DNA of 64,000 nucleotides, from assembly GCA_965208815.1 (NCBI GenBank), contig OZ242357.1, positions 1,612,001 to 1,676,000 of the forward strand. The letters are read 5' to 3'. This document shows, one piece after another, positions 63,967-64,000 of the stretch. Position numbers and translations under genes: made by a program. The notes under the pieces are model-generated. The model ran no database searches. It was given only the letters and a program-made list of their open reading frames with translations, and was not told the origin of the DNA. The stretch's first letter is position 1. The number at the start of each line of letters is the position of its first letter. The stretch comes from Bin55 sp009840545 (GTDB taxonomy: Bacteria > Pseudomonadota > Gammaproteobacteria > Pseudomonadales > Azotimanducaceae).

Positions 63967-64000
63967 TTAGCCACATTTCTTGAGTAGCATCTCGTAGTTC

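Noticed and set aside
1..64000. CRISPR arrays, rRNA and tRNA genes
   Set aside because: No regularly spaced repeats and no tRNA-like cloverleaf or rRNA sequence was noticed by eye in the gaps; a covariance-model scan would be needed to be certain.

Overview
The window is about 64 kb of a Gram-negative bacterial chromosome with roughly balanced base composition. The Gram-negative call rests on a TonB-dependent receptor, a small outer-membrane barrel, signal-peptide proteins and a tripartite MacB-like export system. Gene content (phytanoyl-CoA dioxygenases, LLM monooxygenase, a fused acyl-CoA carboxylase, enolase-superfamily enzymes, liv-type uptake, SulP and PQQ proteins) resembles heterotrophic marine or host-associated proteobacteria. 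No rRNA, tRNA or single-copy marker is visible, so any finer placement is a guess. Several decayed genes, an IS3 relic, one intact IS3-family element, a Fic protein and an ankyrin protein suggest a mildly eroding accessory landscape.

Layout. 0-8 kb is a degraded zone: a ruined phytanoyl-CoA dioxygenase gene, a Fic AMPylase gene behind a perfect inverted-repeat operator, then a family of membrane-anchored alpha-helical repeat proteins (one wreck, one frameshifted copy, one intact copy) with an IS3 orfA relic between the first two. A fourth family member lies at 44-45.8 kb. 8.5-21 kb is metabolic: a single-chain biotin-dependent acyl-CoA carboxylase, threonine ammonia-lyase, a flavodoxin-like protein, a four-gene MacB/HlyD-type ABC exporter operon, class I fumarase and an anchored protein of unknown function.

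21.3-28.6 kb is the most unusual part. A tight plus-strand operon encodes an alpha/beta-hydrolase-fold protein with Gly where the nucleophilic Ser should be, an LLM flavin monooxygenase and a variant-B flavin halogenase-like enzyme with a C-terminal winged-helix/PqqD-like extension. It runs head-on, with a four-base gap, into two tandem paralogues that each join a Rieske [2Fe-2S] domain to about 460 residues of helical sequence I do not recognise. This is the best candidate here for an undescribed oxidative tailoring or degradation system.

28.8-38.4 kb looks like a scavenging cluster: TonB receptor, type-B carboxylesterase, aminotransferase, a pyroglutamyl-peptidase-fold protein whose catalytic Cys is Ser, a mandelate-racemase-like enzyme and a phytanoyl-CoA dioxygenase. 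38.5-46 kb carries an SPFH protein, a frameshifted surface protein with carboxypeptidase-regulatory-like repeats, a Gfo/Idh/MocA oxidoreductase and the repeat protein. 46.4-54.1 kb is a livHMGF-ligase-livK operon in which an AMP-forming acyl-CoA ligase sits inside a branched-chain-type ABC importer, followed by an enoyl-CoA hydratase. This suggests import of a carboxylic acid, CoA activation and beta-oxidation-like processing. 54.4-64 kb has a DUF4139 protein, the intact IS, an outer-membrane barrel, a SulP-STAS-cyclic-nucleotide-domain fusion, a cytochrome c-PQQ propeller fusion and an ankyrin protein.
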